Assembly: GCA_041159865.1 (NCBI GenBank)
Contig: JBEAXK010000139.1
Location: 1 to 64,000 of the forward strand
Source of the DNA: BJGN01 sp041159865
Lineage (GTDB): Bacteria > Bacteroidota > Bacteroidia > Chitinophagales > Saprospiraceae
Length of the DNA stretch: 64,000 bases
Direction: 5' to 3'
Made by a program: the position numbers and the translations under genes. The notes beneath the pieces are model-generated. The model made no database searches. It saw only the letters and a list, made by a program, of their open reading frames with translations, and was not told the origin of the DNA. Below, in pieces: positions 60,314 to 64,000 of this stretch (positions are counted from its first letter, which is position 1; each line of letters starts with the position of its first letter).

Positions 60314-60354
60314 GGGAAAATGCCTGCAAAAACCTCCAGTTGCGGCATTTTCCC
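60314..60354. other. Strong hairpin between ArsR genes 2 and 3
   Basis: GGGAAAATGCC (60314-60324) and GGCATTTTCCC (60344-60354) are perfect 11-base complements. GCAA (60326-60329) and TTGC (60340-60343) extend the stem after one bulged T. The following AACTTTT is a poor terminator tail, so it may be a terminator for gene 2 or a leader structure of gene 3. Confidence 0.55.
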
Positions 60355-60406
60355 AACTTTTAAGAAAAGTGAAATGCACACACTTCGATTTTAAATTTTT
60401 AGAACT

Positions 60407-60724
60407 ATGAGAAAAGTAAAAGAAAAAATCAACTTCAACCAAGAGCGGTTAGATAATTCTACCGACATCTTGAGGGCCCTTGCCCATCCTTTGCGCATTA
60501 AAATTTTATCATTTATAGATCAAAATGATGAAATAAATGTCAACAAAATCTACAACACCCTTGATTTGGAACAATCAATCACTTCTCAGCACTTAAGTGT
60601 TTTAAGGCATGCCGATCTGGTGCAGACTAACCGGGAGGGTAAGTTTGTGCAATATAGCATTGACTATAAAAAAATAGACAAAGCTGTAATTGCTATTAAA
60701 TCATTTTTGAAAACAGAAAACTAA
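60407..60724 (+). CDS. ArsR-family regulator 3
   Basis: A 105-residue regulator with the canonical ArsR opening ILRALAHPLRIKILSFI, then VNKIYNTLDLEQSITSQHLSVLRHADLVQ and wing REGKFVQYSI. It differs from genes 1 and 2, which have NHKLRQR instead of HPLRIKI, so it is the most ordinary member. No metal-binding Cys. The ATG follows a 146-base gap that contains the strong hairpin. The nature of its signal is not known. Confidence 0.87.
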   Translation: MRKVKEKINFNQERLDNSTDILRALAHPLRIKILSFIDQNDEINVNKIYNTLDLEQSITSQHLSVLRHADLVQTNREGKFVQYSIDYKKIDKAVIAIKSFLKTEN

Positions 60725-60733
60725 AATAATATT

Positions 60734-60771
60734 AGAGGTAATTTTGGATATTAAACTTCAAGGTTACCTCT
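60734..60771. terminator. Weak hairpin between ArsR gene 3 and lspA
   Basis: AGAGGTAA (60734-60741) and TTACCTCT (60764-60771) form an 8-base stem between convergent genes; the right arm lies in the last codons of lspA. It may end the ArsR transcript. T run is weak. Confidence 0.3.
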
Positions 60772-61377
60772 GATTTCTTCCTTTTCTACTGTCTGGTGAT
60801 CCTCAACATTTTGGAAAAAGTGTTTATACCCTAAAATAATTAAAAATACGCCGGTAGTAATCGCCATATCTGCAATATTAAATACAGGTTTGAAATAGGG
60901 AATGTGAAGCATATCAACAACTTTACCCTGAAGAAAACCAGAATATCCACCATTTTTAGGTAAGAATTCAGAAACTCCTCCATGATAAAACGATTCTGAA
61001 AAAAGCATTCCATAAAAGGCACTATCTAAAATATTTCCTAAGGCTCCTGACAAGATGAGGCTAAAACTAATGAGAATCTTTAGGTTAGCTTTCTCGATAA
61101 TTAATCTGTAAACGAAAAAAAGTAGAAAGGAGACGGCTATGATTCTAAAAATACTTAATAATAACTTTCCATATACTCCTTGAAGGGCAAATCCAAATGC
61201 CATCCCGTTATTTTCTACAAAATGAATGGAAACCCATGATAATCCAAATATTGGAAACTCTTCACCGTAGGTGAGATGAGTTTTTACCCAAAATTTTAGC
61301 CCTTGATCTAATATCAATATCAAAGACACAATGGCGGCAACCATCAGGAATCGTTTTTTAACCATCATTTCTTGCAT
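60751..61377 (-). CDS. lspA: Lipoprotein signal peptidase II
   Basis: Cleaves signal peptides of prolipoproteins at the lipidated Cys in the inner membrane. The 208-residue product has four hydrophobic helices and the motifs VENNGMAFGF, GALGNILDSAFYG, VVDM with Asp155 and FNIADMAI with Asp170; the two Asp are the catalytic pair. An insertion of about 30 residues between GNxxD and VVD is longer than in Proteobacteria. ATG at 61377 shares one base with the pdxA stop (TGATG), so the two are coupled. Confidence 0.94.
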   Translation of the reverse strand: MQEMMVKKRFLMVAAIVSLILILDQGLKFWVKTHLTYGEEFPIFGLSWVSIHFVENNGMAFGFALQGVYGKLLLSIFRIIAVSFLLFFVYRLIIEKANLKILISFSLILSGALGNILDSAFYGMLFSESFYHGGVSEFLPKNGGYSGFLQGKVVDMLHIPYFKPVFNIADMAITTGVFLIILGYKHFFQNVEDHQTVEKEEIRGNLEV

Positions 61378-62468
61378 CAATCTAAATCTTCAATGATTTC
61401 TTCTTCCTCGTTGCTTGCAGGATTTTGGATACTGGCCTTATGTCTGCGAACCAATGGATTTGCATGATCGGCTAGAAATTGTTGTCTGGAACGAACTAAG
61501 TCAATACAAGTAAATAGAGCGGTTCTGAATGAACTTGGATCCGCAATATTTTTACCCGCTATCTCATAGGCGGTCCCATGATCAGGAGAGGTCCGGACAA
61601 AGGGTAAACCTGCTGTAAAATTAGTGCCATTTCCAAAAGAAAGTAATTTGAATGGAATTAGACCCTGATCGTGGTACATAGCTAAAATGCCATCAAATTT
61701 CGCATAATTTCCTGAGCCGAAAAAGCCGTCTGCAGGAAAAGGTCCAAAAGCCAGCGAGCCATTTTTCTTACATTCCAATATAGCAGGTCTGATCATATCG
61801 TCTTCTTCATTTCCTATTGCACCTCCATCTCCAGCATGTGGATTAAGTCCCAAAACAGCGATAGTTGGTTTGTCAATACCAAAATCTTTTTGGAGGGAGG
61901 ATTCCATAAGATTTATCTTCCTGATAATCTGATTCTTCGTAATAGATTTTGCTACTTGATTTAGAGGAAGGTGATTTGTTACCAGACCTACACGAAGATT
62001 ATCCTGGACCATGAACATCAAACTTTCTAACTGACCAAAGGCATGGGAGAGATATTCTGTATGTCCCGGGAAACCAAAATTTGCGAGGAGCATGGCTTCT
62101 TTATTTATTGGAGCCGTCACCAGTCCATCAATTTGACCATCTTTTAACTCCTTGACAGCTCCAGCAAGTGATTTTATAGCGTAGGCACCGCCTTCTTCTG
62201 TCATTTGACCAAGGCTTATATTTACACTTTCTTGCCAACAATTGACAACATTTACTGCGTTTGGCTGAAACTTTTCACCGTTTCTAATTTGTTGAAATGG
62301 AAATTCTAATTCAGTGATATTTTTATGATAGGATAAAACCTTGGCAGAACCATAAATAACGGGTGTACACAAATGTAAAACTCTTGGATCTGAAATTGTT
62401 TTAATAATAACCTCTAATCCAATACCATTAATATCTCCAATACTGATTCCTATTTTTGGCTTTTCCAT
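61377..62468 (-). CDS. pdxA: 4-hydroxythreonine-4-phosphate dehydrogenase
   Basis: NAD-dependent step in pyridoxal 5-phosphate synthesis by the DXP-dependent route. A 363-residue product: start KIGISIGDINGIGLEV, LVTAPINKEAM, the metal-site His in GHTEYLS, GLNPHAGDGG, and AMYHDQGLIPFK. The C-terminus has a short acidic tail (EEEIIEDLD). It is the first gene before lspA, with an excellent promoter upstream. pdxJ is not in this window. Confidence 0.95.
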   Translation of the reverse strand: MEKPKIGISIGDINGIGLEVIIKTISDPRVLHLCTPVIYGSAKVLSYHKNITELEFPFQQIRNGEKFQPNAVNVVNCWQESVNISLGQMTEEGGAYAIKSLAGAVKELKDGQIDGLVTAPINKEAMLLANFGFPGHTEYLSHAFGQLESLMFMVQDNLRVGLVTNHLPLNQVAKSITKNQIIRKINLMESSLQKDFGIDKPTIAVLGLNPHAGDGGAIGNEEDDMIRPAILECKKNGSLAFGPFPADGFFGSGNYAKFDGILAMYHDQGLIPFKLLSFGNGTNFTAGLPFVRTSPDHGTAYEIAGKNIADPSSFRTALFTCIDLVRSRQQFLADHANPLVRRHKASIQNPASNEEEEIIEDLD

Positions 62469-62514
62469 GCTTTATTTTTAATATCCCTCTAAGGAGATAA
62501 TTTATCTTTTACTA

Positions 62515-62545
62515 CAAATTTACTTAATTTCTGATAAAGGACAAA
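62515..62545 (-). promoter_or_regulatory. Promoter of pdxA-lspA
   Basis: Minus strand: TTTG (62545-62542), 19-base spacer, TAAATTTG (62522-62515). Both elements match the Bacteroidota consensus, and the transcript should start about 40 bases before the pdxA ATG. Confidence 0.65.
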
Positions 62546-62578
62546 TTTGACGCTGTACCTTTAAAGCTTCACATATAA

Positions 62579-62598
62579 ATAATGATTATTATCATTAT
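62579..62598. promoter_or_regulatory. Fur-like palindrome before the haloperoxidase gene
   Basis: ATAATGAT (62579-62586), TATT spacer, ATCATTAT (62591-62598): a perfect inverted repeat 54 bases before the ATG. The half-sites equal those of the Fur box (GATAATGAT-A-ATCATTATC), but the spacer has four bases rather than one. It could bind Fur or another dimeric regulator. Confidence 0.4.
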
Positions 62599-62652
62599 GA
62601 CTATTAATAAAAAAATTATACCTTGCATCAAGTTTTGTAAAAATTATCTCAT

Positions 62653-64000
62653 ATGAATAAATTTCTCCCAAACCTAATAGTAAAGCCATTCTACTTAATA
62701 GTAATCCTATCAGTTTTGACTGTAAATAGTTGTCAAAAGGATAACCCTGAAGTTTTATCCTCCAGATTGACTAAAGACTTTAGCGGTGAAGTAATTCAGG
62801 AATGGAATAATCTTTTTTTAGAAGTTGAGAGATACGCGCAGGGGTTTCGACCATGTCCTGCCCCTAGAGCAATGGCATATATTGGTTTAGCTAATTATGA
62901 GGCTTGTGTAATTGATATGCCAACTTTTAAAAGTTTACGATTCAATTACCCTGGTTTAAATATTCCAACTCAAGAACCCTTGGTTGATTATCATTATCCA
63001 ACAGTTGTAAATGCAATATATAGTAATTTACTTACAAATTTCATGGGTAATGTAAATGGTGTTCCGCCAGACAAATTTGCGAAGATATCAGCATTGTATA
63101 ATAAACTTAAAAATGACTATAAAGAAGATGCATCTGCTGAAAGTATTTTAAAATCAGATGAGTACGGTATCAAAATAGCAGAGGCAGTTTTTGAATATGC
63201 AAAAACGGATCAAGTTGGCCATAATTATCACTTAAATCCATTTAAAAACACCGTAAGTAAATATACTAATAGCACGAAACCAGGACGATTTACTCCAACA
63301 AATGCAAGCGGAGCTGGTATGTTTCCTGACTTTGGTTATGCAAGAACATTTGTTATTAACGAAGCAGATAAATTGATTCCTGCTCCAATTGCTTATAGCG
63401 AAGAGATTAATTCTCCTTATTATGTTCAAGCTGCAGAGGTTTATGCCACAGTAAATAATCCTACACCAGATCAAAGGTGGTTAGCTTTTTTCTGGAGTGA
63501 TGATCTTACTGGCTTAACATTTAGCCCGCCTTCAAGATGGCTGGCTATAGCTAATCAAGTTTATGAACTTGAAAATGTAAATTTGGAAACGGCTGTTTAT
63601 GCAAATGCAAAATTAGGAATAGCTTTAAATGATTGTGTGGTAGCGTGCTGGTATTCAAAATATTTTTACGATGTTGAGAGGCCAGTTGATTATATCAGAA
63701 AAATGATGCGCGCTTCCTGGCAACCCGCTTTATATAATCCTTTGACAAAGGAAACAGGAATTTCTCCCAATTTTCCTGCTTATCCATCTGGTCATTCAAC
63801 CATGGGGGGAGCGGCCGCAGAAGTCCTGACTGATATTTTTGGAAATTATTTTCCTATGACAGACCGTTGCCATGAAGGAAGAGAGGATTTTGAAGGAGGT
63901 AAGCCACGTCAATTCAATTCTTTTTATGAAATGGCAAATGAAAACGCTATTTCCAGAGTACCACTCGGGGTACATTTTAGAATGGATTGTGAACAAGGAG
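62653..64000 (+). CDS. Vanadium-dependent haloperoxidase-like lipoprotein (partial)
   Basis: The frame from ATG 62653 is open to the right edge (449 residues). An N-terminal hydrophobic stretch ends in Val-Asn-Ser-Cys, a lipobox with lipidation at about Cys27. The domain is the PAP2/vanadium haloperoxidase fold. The vanadate ligands of Curvularia chloroperoxidase (Lys353, Arg360, Ser402, Gly403, His404, Arg490, His496) correspond to Lys336, Arg343, Ser379, Gly380, His381, Arg435 and His441, with the same 7- and 6-residue spacings. All are intact. It may oxidise halides or act as a phosphatase; both use this site. The C-terminus is cut off. Confidence 0.88.
   Translation, partial: MNKFLPNLIVKPFYLIVILSVLTVNSCQKDNPEVLSSRLTKDFSGEVIQEWNNLFLEVERYAQGFRPCPAPRAMAYIGLANYEACVIDMPTFKSLRFNYPGLNIPTQEPLVDYHYPTVVNAIYSNLLTNFMGNVNGVPPDKFAKISALYNKLKNDYKEDASAESILKSDEYGIKIAEAVFEYAKTDQVGHNYHLNPFKNTVSKYTNSTKPGRFTPTNASGAGMFPDFGYARTFVINEADKLIPAPIAYSEEINSPYYVQAAEVYATVNNPTPDQRWLAFFWSDDLTGLTFSPPSRWLAIANQVYELENVNLETAVYANAKLGIALNDCVVACWYSKYFYDVERPVDYIRKMMRASWQPALYNPLTKETGISPNFPAYPSGHSTMGGAAAEVLTDIFGNYFPMTDRCHEGREDFEGGKPRQFNSFYEMANENAISRVPLGVHFRMDCEQG

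Noticed and set aside
1..64000. tRNA, rRNA, CRISPR, insertion sequence, prophage or defence system
   Set aside because: Read all gaps for cloverleaf-like T-arm motifs, regularly spaced repeats, transposase or integrase frames; none found.

Overview
The window is chromosomal DNA of a Bacteroidota bacterium; a Saprospiria-like lineage is my guess only. The assignment rests on type IX secretion (T9SS) sorting domains and a PorZ-like protein, Bacteroidota-typical families (DUF4271 next to a HemD-like protein, DUF2851, DUF2807, an RprXY-like two-component pair, BshA), low G+C, dense tail-to-head genes, and several promoters of the Bacteroidota form TTTG/TTG - about 19 nt - TAnnTTTG. I see no rRNA, tRNA, CRISPR array, insertion sequence or prophage. 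No gap between genes exceeds 300 bases.

Layout. 1-1904: a two-subunit molybdenum hydroxylase, large subunit cut by the left edge. 2035-5281: deoC, a secreted metallophosphoesterase and a T9SS cargo protein. 5374-8003: a flavoprotein and a membrane polyferredoxin that overlap by 4 bases, a likely membrane redox module. 8000-10488: glycosyltransferase plus acyltransferase. 10524-16087: a GH95-like glycosidase and a tricorn-type protease. 16190-21891: lpxK, a sugar-phosphate nucleotidyltransferase, DUF2851, an SDR, a sterol-desaturase-family enzyme and folA. 21394-27357 (minus): cell-shape operon mreB-mreC-mreD-mrdA, followed by capA-like and folA where rodA is often found. 27447-33427: an M16 protein without its metal motif, dnaN, a small lipoprotein, nadD and porZ-like. 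33434-37403: bshA and a large T9SS cargo. 37602-40406: a MerR regulator whose cobalamin domain lacks key histidines, and a long-chain acyl-CoA synthetase. 40450-44850: a 40-residue membrane protein, ppiD and a two-component system. 44902-48478: DUF4271, hemD-like, Nudix and an alanine-dehydrogenase-like gene, tightly packed. 48486-58374: glyS, DUF2807, an MBL hydrolase, a giant propeller/barrel protein, a flippase-like membrane protein, a VWA protein and prfA. 58585-60724: tsaB and three tandem ArsR-type regulators. 60751-64000: lspA, pdxA and a vanadium haloperoxidase-like lipoprotein cut by the right edge.

Most of the window is housekeeping: envelope growth (Mre/PBP2, LpxK, LspA, PpiD), translation (GlyRS, RF1, TsaB) and cofactors (NadD, PdxA, BshA, HemD, FolA). 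The least explained parts are the flavoprotein/polyferredoxin pair with a palindrome in front of it, the ArsR triplet with a shared upstream motif and a strong hairpin, the MerR protein that has apparently lost cobalamin binding, the 40-residue membrane protein behind ppiD, and the Fur-like palindrome in front of the haloperoxidase. Protein identities come from motif recognition without database searches.
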